A stretch of 64,000 nucleotides of DNA, taken from NCBI GenBank assembly GCA_023846275.1, contig CM043869.1, forward strand, positions 14,913,501 through 14,977,500, written 5' to 3'. Origin of the DNA: Vanilla planifolia (taxonomy: Eukaryota > Streptophyta > Magnoliopsida > Asparagales > Orchidaceae). The notes beneath the pieces are model-generated. The model saw only the letters and a program-made list of their open reading frames with translations. It was not told the origin of the DNA and did no database searches. Shown piece by piece: positions 25,173 to 37,600 of this stretch (position 1 is its first letter; each line of letters opens with the position of its first letter). A program made the translations under genes and the position numbers.

Positions 25173-25888
25173 TGGGAGAGAAGGAATGCAAAGAGGCACA
25201 ACGATCCCGTGGTTAACTGCTGCACTATGTTGCACAAGATAAAGATCGAGATTATCGCAGCAATAGCAAAACATTGCAGCCTTTACTCATCTATGTCCAA
25301 CAGGAACCCATGCAGTTCTTCTAAACTACTTATAGCCCATATTTGGGTTCTCCCTTACTGGATGGATAAAAGTGACTTGTGACGCTGCTGCTGGAGAGGA
25401 TACCGCTGAGCTTGGTCTGGTGGTGAGGGACTACATGGGGAAGCCATTATTGGTGGTTGGAAGAAGGGTTATCTCGCAGGCTGACAAAGCTATGGAGGTT
25501 CAGGCAATGCTTAAGGCCCTTTATTTGTTAAGGGATACCCTTTCGTAATATCACGCTATGGAGATTCAGACGGATTCATTGTCGGTGTTGTAGGAGGTTC
25601 GTAAGCTTATCTCTTACCTGCCTACTGTGGGTCCCTTTGCTGAGGCTATCGAGCATGCGAGGTGCCTGGACGCGCTGAAATTATCGTACATATGCAGAGA
25701 GGGGAATGCGCCTGTTGACTGGGTTGTGCGAGCTGCCTGTTATGCTGATTTTGTGTAGGGGAGGGGGTGTCCCTTCCCAAGTCCCTCATCAAAATTATGT
25801 TGTTAGATTTCATGTTTGATCCTCCGTGAGGATCATCCATTATGACCCTTTTGTAAGGCTTATGCCTCCTTTTGAATTAAAAAAAAAC
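25173..25888 (+). pseudogene. LINE ORF2 C-terminal RNase H domain, 3' UTR and poly-A
   Basis: Reading resumes with the RWERRNAKRHN stretch that normally follows the zf-RVT region in plant L1 elements. The RNase H domain then begins with KVTCDAAAG (about 25370), carrying the first catalytic Asp. AMEVQAMLKAL (about 25492) carries the catalytic Glu and MEIQTDSLSVL (about 25558) the next Asp. It closes with REGNAPVDWVVRAA. Stops interrupt at 25546 and 25591. The 3' UTR contains a 'cgtgaggatc'-type segment and ends in TTGAATTAAAAAAAAA. The three visible acidic residues suggest it once encoded an active domain. Confidence 0.88.
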
Positions 25889-27166
25889 TAATCAATCTCT
25901 TTTTTTATGCACACAAATCATACCATTAAAAAGTCTATTCATTTTCATAATCCATCTCTTTTGTTAAGAAAGAATTAAGTCTATGGTGTGGTTCAGTAAA
26001 ATGGGAGAATTGCTAGAAATAAAAATTTATATTTCTTATAAAATATTGAAAAAAAGGCTTAAAATTATTTTTAAAAAACTTTAAGTTGTTTGACTTAAAA
26101 TCAAACCTACATCCACCCCCAACAAAAACTAAGAAAAAATACAACACAATAAATATAAACTCTTTGCTAAAAGATAAGCAATCTAAACTCTCATAAAAAT
26201 AAAATAAAAATAGTCTACTACAACCTTACAACGAAATAAAATTTGTAATGAAAGAAAATAATTTGATAACACAAAATCAAAATGAATACAAATAAAAGCC
26301 CTATCTTGATGAAATATTTTATTAAGACATAAGTGTTTTATTTAAATTAATTAAAAATAAAGAAAGTTAAGAACTTAACTGATTTAAAAGGAATAAGAAA
26401 TTGGAGTTTGATGACTAAAGAATGTAATGTAAAGAAGGAATAACGAGCATAGGATGCTAATTGCTTGAATATTGTAACTCAAAAATTTCTTTAGATTATG
26501 CAAAAATTTAATGATTCAATTTTGTTCAAAAATTCACTTATTTGTAAATATTTTTTGTTCACTAAATGTACTTTCCAAACTAACCAATTAGCCATTATTA
26601 TTTTAATTAAAAAAATCCCAACATATGTCATTAATTAATAAATTGTAAAAATAACATTTACTAAAACAACCAGTAAAATAAGCTTTCCATAGGAGTCGCT
26701 CAATTGAAAGGCTCTTGGACCCTTTGATCACAAAAATTGTGTGATTAGACTGCTAGGATTAAACAAGCACTATTTAAAAATTAGATTTGATCAAAACATT
26801 AGATTTGAATTATTACCTAACAGTTAGATTTAGATCATACCCTAGGATTAATTTTGGACCATGTAATTGTGCAATTTTGCGATCAGCCGACAAATTTAAT
26901 AAGATGTTTTGAAAAGGCATATAAGATTAAGATCGTTTGTTTATGAAATTGCATCATTGGATAGCTCACATAACTCCTATAAATCAAAATGTTGTCACCA
27001 AAACAGCTTTATGTTTAGTCCTGCATTACCCATTTCTGATATTAATGTATCCTACTATGAGTTTGTTTGCGCTTCTCAATCAACTTATTATTTGGGATTG
27101 GCCAGTTCACTCAAAAGTCATGACTTATGCATGCATGCTCACGCAATCTTAAGGATATAGAATTCT
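25889..27166. other. AT-rich DNA with a minus-strand copia-LTR relic
   Basis: Mostly AT-rich without coding signal. At 26041-26130 the minus strand reads GGGGGTGGATGTAGG followed by an 'aacttaaag' block, resembling the conserved U5 segment of plant Ty1/copia LTRs. The same signature occurs on the plus strand at 31033-31120. Open frames at 26909-27160 overlap one another without domain support. Confidence 0.4.
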
Positions 27167-27835
27167 AAGAGTTAAGTCCCAAACCATTATAGTTATATAT
27201 GGATCGGGATATATCTCCAACCCAATTATAATAGCAAATTAGTTTAAGATTTATACCCATACCTAAGGATTGCAATTTAGTTTTAAGTATGGCTATAAAT
27301 TTAAGTTTTTTTTCTTTTTTTTAAATAATTAATTATTATTTTTTATTTTTATAATAATATTTTTTGGACAAGTTACTAAAAATGATTTTCAAAGATATGA
27401 TTAGGAATAAATAATTCTTTAGATAATAAAGATTAGATGGTCAAGGTTTTGAAATCTTAATATTTTTTTAAGATGATTAATTTAATCAATAGAATATTAT
27501 AAGAGATAAGTCTAAAACCATTACAATTATATATGGCTTAAGACATATCTCCAACCTAATTACTACAACAAATGGGTTTAGGATTTATACTTGTACTTAA
27601 GTGTTATGGCTTACTTCTAATTGGCTGTTATAGATTTAGGGTTTTTTCTAATTAATTATTTCTTTATTATTATAATATAGTTTTTTAGGATAATTATTTA
27701 AAGAAGAATTTCAAAGATATAATTAAAAATAAAATAATTTTTTGGATAATAAAGATAAGATGATCGAGATTTTAGAATACTAATATTTTTTAAGATGATT
27801 AATTTAAATAAAATTTAATTTTTATTATCTTGTAA
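27167..27835 (+). repeat. Tandem duplication, period 334 bp
   Basis: Unit A starts at 27167 and unit B at 27501, both opening AAGAGWTAAGTC, then 'accatta' and 'tatatatgg', and later 'ttttttggataataaagat'-like and 'aagatgattaattta' blocks. The copies differ by many substitutions and small indels, so the duplication is old. No coding signal. Confidence 0.85.
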
Positions 27836-29069
27836 TAATAATTTTAATCAAAATTAACATTTTAATCAAAATAAAAGTAAAATACCTAAAGTTAATCCAA
27901 AATAAATTTCTTTGTGGTTTGTTTCTCTAACAAAAATGATCTTAATTAGATTTCACCTTTGCTCCTTTTTTTTAAAGTTCTTCTATAAACACGAGCATTG
28001 GCTATCTAAAATCAAAATTTTTATTTAAATAAATTCATTAAAAATAATTAGAATTTATTGTCATCAAATAAAGCACTATGGCTAGGGCTCAACAACAAAA
28101 TATGACTCACCTTTAAAATAAGAAAGATGCATGTAATAAAACTAATTAATAATTTTTTTTATATCATATTCCATCTTTTATTTAGCAAGAGGTACTATAA
28201 ATGAAGTGGCCTAATATATATGGGGACTTTGATTTTTATCTATTGTTTTACTACCCATCCTTTTCCTTAAGTATAAAACTCAACTCTATCTGAATCTCTT
28301 TTAATTGTCCTTTACTAAACTAATTTTTTCATTAATACATAAATAAAAAATGAGAATGAAAATTTATTTTATCTATTTTATATTTATGTGATGTGTTGAT
28401 GTGCTTTCTTATTTAATCATATTGATTTTTTACACTAGACTTTACTATTTAGCATATAGATATTTTTAATTCAATTTTTACAAGATATTAACTACTTTGA
28501 CACCAAATTGTCATACCTTATGTGAATCTTAAATAAAAGACTTCTTAATTAATAATTTTTGGATTATATCAAATTAATAATGCTAAGGTCAAAGTCATAG
28601 TAACCTCTAATCAAGAAATGACAAAATAAAATCAGACTCCCAATTTTTTCTTAAGTATATTTATTTATTTCTAAACGTATAATAGTGATATTACTATAAT
28701 ATGTAAAGACATTTATATCACCATTTGCCACAATATTTTTACATCCAAAACTATATAATATGCATCACCTAAGGTGGCTTAGTATTCGCTCTCATTATCA
28801 CTATATACTACCCCTCTCAATGTGTTTGGTGCATGATCTGTAATATAAGTAAAAGCAAATGGTTATCATAAAGGCCAATAGATAAATCTGAATACTAATC
28901 ACATGTGTATGAAATGAATTGATAAAGAAATACTTAAATTAAACTATATAAACTAAATTATGGCATCAGTAACATAATATTTTAACTAATTTTAAATATA
29001 GTCCTTCATATATACATAAGCAAGACACTATCAGTCTACCATAATAAAATTGAATATGGTACCTAAAAT

Positions 29070-29073
<4 letters not shown>
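27836..29073. other. AT-rich DNA, no gene recognised
   Basis: Low-complexity AT-rich sequence. A segment near 28790-28880 vaguely resembles the mid-part of repeat H ('ataagtaaaagcaaatggtt'), but the match is too weak to call. No coding or RNA signal is visible. Confidence 0.4.

Positions 29074-29105
<32 letters not shown>
29074..29105. repeat. (AT)16 microsatellite flanked by short inverted repeat
   Basis: A pure AT run bounded by TTTTC on the left and GAAAA on the right, so the whole is a perfect palindrome that could form a hairpin. Confidence 0.9.
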
Positions 29106-29109
<4 letters not shown>

Positions 29110-29699
29110 ATATGTATATAACGAAAAACATTACACCATCAAAACCCAAACCTAACAAAATTCTATCTATTCTCACATCCCAAGAGTGTAGTCCTCTCTT
29201 TTAGCATCAAAATCTTTAGCTTTTAGTATAGTAGATGCATTATTATATCATTTGGTCATTACTCTATTTATTTAATGACAACATAATTATTATGTTATAT
29301 TTATTAATATTTTTCTAAGTATTGATTTCAAATTATGTATCTTAAAGGCAATTAAGTTAGCTATGTGACATAAAGAGATTAATAGAGGTGCTTAGGTATT
29401 AATTGTAATTGACATCAGGAGAAAACCAAGCTCAAGTGACATGAGAACAAGATTTTTATTTTGGTGATTATAATGTCAAAACTTATAATAATTTACTTAA
29501 GGCACTTAAGATTTTATGAAGGCATGTATTTCATCATCTTTCATATATATTATCTATATTAGAACATTATATTTATAGTGAGTTATATTTAGTGTTAAAG
29601 CTAAATCAAGTTAGAATTAAAAATATATTGAATTGAGTAAAGTTTGTAATGGCTAAACTAACTATCCTTGTATTACGTACAATACAATTAGTTAATATT

Positions 29700-31150
29700 T
29701 AGATTAGACAAAATGTTGGTTGAGGGTGATTCTTAGTCATATGATTGTTTTACATATTTTGTTATAGTCTGATACTCCTATTGCATAATATACTAATCAT
29801 TTACTTTAGAGTTTTAATTTGAGATTTTTTATTTTTAATTTTCTTATAGTACAATATTATATTTTATATTAATATAATACATTCATTAGGAGGATCAGAA
29901 AAGAGATTGGATTGAGTGATAAGAGAAATTATAATTTGTTGTATTATTGTACATGTATAATATTTATATAATATGAGTATGTCAGTTGTTATAAGGAGCT
30001 AATATCTTTGTATAGTATGATAACGTAATTTCATGATTTATTATTCATTTGGAAAGAGTCTAATACTTAGGCTGTGAGTATGTCAACTTTTTGTTGTACT
30101 TATATGACATTATCTTTGCACATGTATGATATCATCTCAGGTGAAAAGATTTGTATTGTATGAGTAAAATATGTTTATCATACTAATATGATACCTTATA
30201 ATTAGTATAAATAAACTTATCATAAGGCTTATTATTAACATGATCTTTTATCATATATTATTTTTCTGAGAGCTAAGAATTTAGACTTTCATAATTTTGT
30301 CCTAGACATACTATATGACTTCCTTATCATAGTTGTATGATTCATTTGTGTAGAAAAAATAAACTAGTTGTACCATAGTAATTGATTAGATAATTCAATT
30401 AGTAGTGCATCATGCTTATATGATCCATTGATTAATAATATATGATATGTTTAAGATATGAGTAATGAATAGTTTGATTGGTTTTTCATATAGTTGTTTA
30501 AGGGTATTTTAGAATATTTTAAGAGTATTATTAAAAGTATATAAAGGCCTCCAAACAATAAAGAAAAGATTAAAACTTTACTTTCTTATTATTTGAAAAA
30601 GATTTTTATTGCAATCATCGTAGACTTGGAGAATGATTTGAACAAATAAAAGACCATGAGATTCTCTTCATTTATCATCATACTAGTCATCAAATTTTAT
30701 CATTCATTAAGTTAAGTGCATATTACTCTTCATTTTCTTTCTTGAACTTTACTCTATATTATTATAGTGTTTGTTTTTGTTTAATTATTTTTGTTATAAG
30801 AATTATTGTATTCGATTTTTTACTTAGTTCTTATTCTATTATTGGGACTTTTATTTGATCTTTTTTTGTTAGCTTTTATTAAATTGATCTTTGTATGCTT
30901 TTTTATCAAGCTTGTATTATAAGCTTTTAATAAGTTGATATTTTAAGTTTTTATTAATTTTGTACTATAAGTTTTTATTAAGTTAATATTGTTAGTTTTT
31001 TGTTAAGCCAGTATTAGTAGATTGTATAATTATTTGGTTGAGGGTGGATGTAAATTCAAATTTTGATCGAATAACTTAAAACTCTTTATGTGCAAATAAA
31101 ACTAATTTTGACAATATTTTTTTAAAATAAGTGTTATAAGTGTAATTAAG
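29700..31150 (+). mobile_element. Relic of a plus-strand Ty1/copia-type LTR
   Basis: A TATA box (TATATAAA, 30538-30545) followed about 500 bp later by GAGGGTGGATGTAAATT and GAATAACTTAAAACTC (31039-31085) resembles the conserved leader/U5 block of plant copia LTRs. The family consensus has the GTGGACGTAGG and GAACCACTTAAA form. The left boundary is not defined and no internal coding region follows. It is a broken, old solo LTR or fragment. Confidence 0.4.
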
Positions 31151-31224
31151 ATTTAAGAAAAAAATCTTCTATTTATAATTTGAGTTGGTTTAAAATTTAT
31201 TCAAGTTTGTAATTTACATAATTT

Positions 31225-32240
31225 GCCCTTCACTTATGAATATCATACTTTTGTAATTTTCAACATATATAACTTATGATGTAAGTACTAGTGAGATTTA
31301 TAAATCTCAATAAATTACTAAGTATAAAAGATATATTTTTGAAAAATATATCAATATAAGTCTTATGATAAATCATATGAACAAGTCATAAGCCGTGCCA
31401 TAAGCTACACATATCATAATAAATTATGCATAATGTAAATAATTATTTCCTTTATTTCTAATTTAAAATACTTTTATGTGATTACCAAATCCAATACTCT
31501 TCAAATTATTGTTCTCTATAGACCCAATAATAATCATATCTATAAATAACATTTTGTTAATATCTATCCTCATAAAACTAGATACACACTAGATAGTATG
31601 GTCTAGAGATCTATCCCTATAGTCTATTGTTAGGTCTAACATCTAAATAGATATGGTTTGAACATTGACATATTGCAGTCCATAAATGGGTATAGTATCA
31701 TCCAAATATACCCTAAGGTCGTGGTACACATTAAGCAGGTATGATCCAGAAAACAATACATTGCGGTATATCATTGGGCTTAGTGTTGAGGATAATGTCT
31801 CCAAGAATTTATTTTTCATTTTCAAATCATGCATATTCTCATAATGTCATTATGCCAATCAAAATATTATTTTAAAAAATAATATACATTTTATTTTATT
31901 TTAATTATTTATTATATTATCATGTAACAAAAAACTATATAATAGATATGGTCATGTAATAAGTAAAATCATATAATAAGTAAACTAATGTAAAAAATCA
32001 TAATATTATCGATATAATAGAATAAAATATAATCTAATAAAATATTATATATAAAAATTATATTATAATGTTACATAATACGTTACCTAATTTATCTACA
32101 TAAATATGTGAGTAGAATATCCTACTAATTTTTAACTTTTTTTAATTTCTTATAATATCATATATATGTAATAATCAACATATATCACATAAATGAGATG
32201 CTTATTATATAATTTAATTATTATAAATTCTTTTATAATT
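31225..32240 (+). repeat. Repeat H, third, strongly diverged partial copy
   Basis: Several blocks occur in the same order as in copies 1 and 2: 'acttatgatgtaagtacta' (31271), 'gttctctatagaccca' (31511), 'gtgttgaggataatgtctcc' (31784) and 'atttatctacataaat' (32091). The nested solo LTRs of the other two copies are absent. The GC-rich 3' third of H is not recognisable here. Confidence 0.6.
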
Positions 32241-33550
32241 TAATTTTTTTACCTTGGATCATCCTGATGCAATTTTCCTTTTATGTCATACAACTTGATA
32301 AGGATTCAAGCATCTAGACTCATATTGCATGTGAACAATCATATAATTCTATTATCGAATCCTCAATCTAAGCATATTTTTGTTATTAATATTATTCTAA
32401 ACCTAATTATACACTATGATCAACAAGATCATACCTTACTATCCTATCCAAGCCATCTCGAATGCTCATAACTTAATACTCTTATTCTAAATGATTGCAC
32501 AACATGATTCCCTACTTTGTACCATATGATTTTACTATAAAACTATAACTAATCCATTGAATCTTATGATTAGTCACTTCACACATGTTTGACCACTCTT
32601 TTTCTCTCTCTAAACTTAGCCAATTATCTTTTTCTTGGCTCAAACTAATCATCTAATATAATCTACTCAATTATATTATATGATCTCTCATACACAAACC
32701 CTTGTATGATCATCATAATAGACTTATATGATGCATTAATTCAATTCCTTTTTCCATCAAACAACATTGTTCTAAACATTGTGCTCATATGATCATAATA
32801 CATTGACTAAAAGACTTAACCAAATTTCTATCTTAAAGCTTCTAAAAGAATGTTCAGTATGATCACCATGATCGCACTGATATGATAAGTTATTTTCCCA
32901 TTTCGTAATAAGTAGGTACATTTATATATATTATGTAGAGATATAATTTAATTGTATCATACTATACAATATCAATATTGTCATTATATGATGAATCTGA
33001 CAACTCTACACATAACTTTCATAATTACCTTATAATAGTACAATCGAGGTATCATTTTAGTAGAATTTGTTTAAAACCCCTATATGACTTTTCATTAAGC
33101 ATTTAGGCCCCTTATACCTAAGGGTTTGAACTGATTGTATTGTAATATGTTGACCATCGTACTTGTATGATATGCATTAGAAGCCAAAAATGTCTCATTC
33201 TCTAGTTTTTCAGTTTCACTCCAAATAATAAACAAGTCACTTCATAATACATCCAAACTATCCCAAACACTTCTTACTTAAATCAAAATGCAACTATGTT
33301 GTTATTTGCATAAAATTGAGAGGAAAGCATGAAAATACATACTTTTCTTGCTTCTGGTTTTCTTATAACTTCAACAATGAAATTCACAAATTACAAATCT
33401 TTAGTATAATCATGAAAATTATGATAATATGTTTATTGATAAAATAAATTCATATTTAGTTATATTGGCCACCAAAAATTACATACTTATCGTAATTAGG
33501 TTTATCTTAAACGTTAGATTCTAAGATTTATCTTATTTTGATCTTAGTAA
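32241..33550. other. AT-rich DNA with a possible minus-strand LTR relic
   Basis: Dominated by 'tatgat/atcata' motifs like those at 29.7-30.5 kb but in reverse orientation. A minus-strand TATA-like GGTATAAGGGGCC lies near 33105-33125. This may be a further decayed LTR, but ends cannot be set. No gene. Confidence 0.3.
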
Positions 33551-34495
33551 AATGAGTACTACTACATATATTGAGGTATCTAATGCAACTAATTATGGAT
33601 TGGATTGGATTCGAGAAAGAGAGAGAAAAAGAGAGGGAAGAAGGGAGGGAGCGAGAGAGAGAGAGAGAGTGAGTAATCTTTGTGTGAAACTTGAAACAAG
33701 AAAAAATTATGACTACAAAGCAACAGATAAAATTTGTTATACTAATGGGAGAACAAGGTTTGGGATCCTAAGTCTTTGCAAGGAGGATAAGTCTCATGAT
33801 TATAGTGTACAAGATAGTTAAGTTCTATGAATAAGAAAAGATGAAGGTCATTATCAAATTTGCAAGAGTGTTCTGAGGAGCTTGTTTGTGATTTTTTAAA
33901 GGTATAGTTTTTTTTGAAGGTGGTGTTTTTAACAAAATTTTATTTACTCCTTAACTAAATAGCTCTTCATGTGAAAAGATCTCATCGTAAATAAGAGACA
34001 ATACTCTCTTTCAAGTTCACGGGTGTTTCAATGCTTTGGAATGTGATTATCATTGCTTTAAATTGTGATTCTCTAAAACACCAATACTTGTCAACACTAT
34101 CTTGAATTGCTTACGACATGAAAGATTCCTAATGTAGCTAATCCCAGTACTTTCAATAGCTCTTGGAAGGTGTAGGGGCAAAATAAACTTTCAATATTTA
34201 TGTAATGTTAAAGAATCTTATCATCATAGAACATGGGATAACCAAGTGAGTTGACTTGATGACCATAGCGTTACGAAGGCCAAGCTAAATCTACATGTAC
34301 TTGTTTATTTTGGCATGAAAAATTAACGTATTTCATATTATTTATTATTTTAATAACAATTATTTGAAGAATACGTGCATATTGTTCTTTAAATTTCATT
34401 TAATTGAAATTGTTAATTGAAATGAAACTGAATAAAAACTGCCAAGTCATAAAGATCCTTGATTTGCCTTAATTGGTAATGATGTTATTAAATTG
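33551..34495. other. Upstream region of the host gene with purine-rich repeat
   Basis: Contains a GA-rich, purine-only tract at about 33611-33674 and otherwise moderate-AT DNA. A 90-codon open frame across the GA tract is driven by it and lacks domain signal. This interval separates the repeat-rich DNA from exon 1 and would hold the promoter, but no TATA box can be assigned with confidence. Confidence 0.4.
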
Positions 34496-34562
34496 GGTAT
34501 ACTAGCTTTCGATTCGAAAGAGGAGGAAGCGCAAGTCCGCTTGTGTGCGAATTCGAGTGAGA
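34496..34562 (+). promoter_or_regulatory. Probable 5' UTR / proximal promoter of the host gene
   Basis: Just before the ATG at 34563 the composition shifts to a GC-richer, GA-rich sequence (GAAAGAGGAGGAAGCGC) typical of plant 5' leaders. No in-frame upstream ATG is seen in this short stretch. The transcription start is not determinable. Confidence 0.4.
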
Positions 34563-34682
34563 ATGGAGGAACTGCGAAAACTAGAGAGGGTGCAGAAGGT
34601 GCTATCTTTCATGGAAATCCAAGGCCTGTCCTGCAAAAATCGAGACTCAGACCGCTTCTTCGCTAACTTCCTCCTATTCATG
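34563..34682 (+). CDS. Host gene exon 1
   Basis: Forty codons from ATG to a Met codon immediately before donor GTATTT. Charged, heptad-like opening (MEELRKLERVQ) followed by an aromatic FFANFLLF stretch. Composition is markedly GC-richer than the surroundings, which argues for a real exon. Confidence 0.75.
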
Positions 34683-37600
34683 GTATTTTCGTAGCCCTAG
34701 CCCCTCACTAGCCCTTCTCTCTTTCTTCTCATGGCTTGGTACCCGAGAAGTGTTTTGCACTGTCCTTGTTCTTGACTTTTGTTTTCCCGGAGGAATGGGA
34801 AAAATTACATAAATGTGGGCCCCATTTAGTTATTCTTGTTACCATGCATTTGTTTTTGGTGAATGATTTGGCAGCCGGCATCATATGAAATCTGGGCTAT
34901 CATGGCATGCAGATGTCGTTCTTGCTATAAATTAGATGAGCTTTATCTGAAAAGTTTTAATTTTATTATGAAACATTAAATTTATCTTTGACTGTTTTCT
35001 CTGATAAGAAATTTGGAGGATTTTACTGGTGTGAACAACAGTATCAAAGGACTTCTTATGCCTTATCGATAGCTGTGAGGGAATTGGATGTTCATATTTT
35101 TTTGCAATGATGGTTGAAAATAATCATATTGCAGAGCCGCCAAATTGCTATGAAGTTTTATTTTGAAGGACAACACTTGGTGACTTGAAGCATCATAACG
35201 TTATGCAAGTGATACGGCCCATAATTATATTATCCAAGAAGATGTAATTTTTGACTGCCATAATCCCAGATGTACATCTCCTGCATCTTTGAATGAATGA
35301 CACTTGGTAGAGTGCTCTCGGAGCATCCGAGTGCTGCCATTATTGTCTGAGAGCTGGCTGTCTTTTTCAACTGGCCTTCTACCTTTTCTTCAACTAGCCT
35401 TCGAGCTATTTTCTGAACGGCTCAGCCATTTTTGACAGCACATCTTGAGGAATATCCCGAGGCATTCTTTGACAGCAGCTCTCTGACAGTAGCATCTCTC
35501 AAGGCTTTTGTTAGTTTTTTTTTACAGTTATTGTAATTATTGTAACTGTTTTTATTTTGCAAAAAATATTCTATAAATGCTGCATTTGTTGGAGGATTAA
35601 GGGATCATTTATTGGGATTTGAGATTTCACTGACATTTGTCACCTCGTAGAGAGTGAATGATAATGTTATTTTTTGTAATTTTTCATGTTAGTGAGATTC
35701 TCTCTCTCTCTCTCTCTCTCTCCATATCTTCAATTTTCATCACATTTCCTTGTTGCATTGCATCTTTTGGCATCGTCTATAAGAAAAAGATATGTAGACA
35801 AAGGGTGACATTGAATGTGTTATTGGAGTTTCAATAAATGAAATCTCAAGTTGGGCTTAATAAATGCTTAGTTGGACACCTAACAACTAAAAAGCTTAAG
35901 CCTATGGATAAAAACCAAATTAATTGTATATTAAAGCTTCAAGATCTGTTTAAATTACAATTTGACATTAAATTAAATGTCATTCGTATTCAATAAATTT
36001 TTCATCCATATGAAGATTTTATTCACATTGTTCAGTATTCCTCTTTGTAATTTTGAAATTTTCTAACTAACATAGTCAAAGGTCATGTTGAACATCAAGA
36101 ATACCAATGTATTTCACTATGCCTTTTGCATTATGTATAATTTACATCATTTGCTTTCTATAAATGACCAAACCATGTGAAGCATGTTCTAATCACTTGA
36201 ACGAAGCTTATATGGCATTGTAGAAGTTTATCTAGTATCACGCGATTTTATTCACATTGTTCAGTATTCCTCTTTATAATTTTGAAATTTTCTAACTAAC
36301 ATAGTCAAAGGTCATGTTGAACATCAAGAATACCCATGTATTTCACTATGCCTTTTGCATTATGTATAATTTACATCATTTGCTTTCTATAAATGACCAA
36401 ACCATGTGAAGCATGTTCTAATCACTTGAACGAAGCTTATATGGCATTGTAGAAGTTTATCTAGTATCACGCATACTAAGAGTTACTTAACCATATGAAA
36501 CCATTATGTGAATTCATCAAATCTCTACTCACATATGATGGAAAAGGTGCTAAAGACTAATGATAGTCACTAGTTGCATAAAAACTTAATCTCAGTCAAA
36601 TCGTTAGGTTTAACACCATTTATTTAAGAGAGTTGCATCAAATGGGGCCTAAGTTAGGCCCTATTTATGTTTAGATGGATGATCGTTAATTGAAAAGCTC
36701 ATGGGTGAGACTTATATTGATTGTGTATTAAAGCTCAAACGCAATGTTCTACTTAAAATATAAGATTTAAGTAAATCTCACTTGTACTCAATAGAATGCC
36801 CATGCGTTGGATTCCAATGCCATCTGCGATAATCCAATTACCCTTGCTTGACTAAATTCGACCTCACATAGCCAGCATATTCAAGCTACTGTAGATGTTG
36901 GGGGTGCAAACAAATACCTCTTGATTCTTAATGCCAACGTGATGACATTTTAGCAAATTATGACTCAATCCATGGCTACCATGTTAGCATTGGTTGTCTT
37001 CATAAGCACTTATGTTACTCTGCTGATTCTCCTAACCATGGTTTTAATTGTGGTTACTCCAATGTTTACAACACTCTAGTTTTTAGGGAATTAAATTTTG
37101 ATGCCCATCAATTGGCTCTCATATAGCTAGAGAACTAACTAGTAGCTATTTTGATGTTCTTCCCATTTTGTAGCAATGTTGGGCATTCAATTTAATAACC
37201 TTATGAGAGTTCAACCTCAGCTTTGGTTTTTTTCTTGAGGATATCTTGACTAACAAATTGAGAGCCGACTTTATTAGAAAGAGTTGAAGTTTTCTTCTGG
37301 AGGAAAACCTTTCATGTTGCATATTCTTAATGAAGAAATCCCAAAAGATATAAACCTTCTCCTTTGTTGTATTATTAGGGCAACTTTAACTCTAATGCCT
37401 TTATGATAAAGTTTGATATGAAATTAAAAATTTGACCAACATTAGGTGTGCCAAATGCAAGCTTTTAGTTAGGTTTTAGAAAGAGGAAGCACTAGAGTTT
37501 TTTTGGTGTCTTTTCAACAACTACATCTCTAGCTTTTTTTTTATCTTTGACAATTTTGTCACTATGCTTTTAGAAACTCTTATAGGGTAAAGAAGAGGGG

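Larger units (their letters stand above)
16529..25888 (+). mobile_element. L1-type LINE, 5'-truncated, split by repeat H2
   Basis: A non-LTR retrotransposon in two parts (16529-20115 and 25173-25888), separated by H2. The order is endonuclease, reverse transcriptase, zinc-binding zf-RVT region and RNase H, followed by a 3' UTR and a short poly-A (25879-25887). That is the layout of plant L1 elements with a C-terminal RNase H. ORF1 is missing apart from perhaps a short tail just before 16660, so it is probably 5'-truncated, as is usual for LINEs. GC content is clearly higher than in the flanks. No target duplication was found. Confidence 0.9.

Noticed and set aside
33552-33821. 89-codon frame rich in Arg/Glu upstream of the host gene
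   Set aside because: Driven by a purine-only GA tract. There is no homology, and the composition outside the tract is not coding-like.
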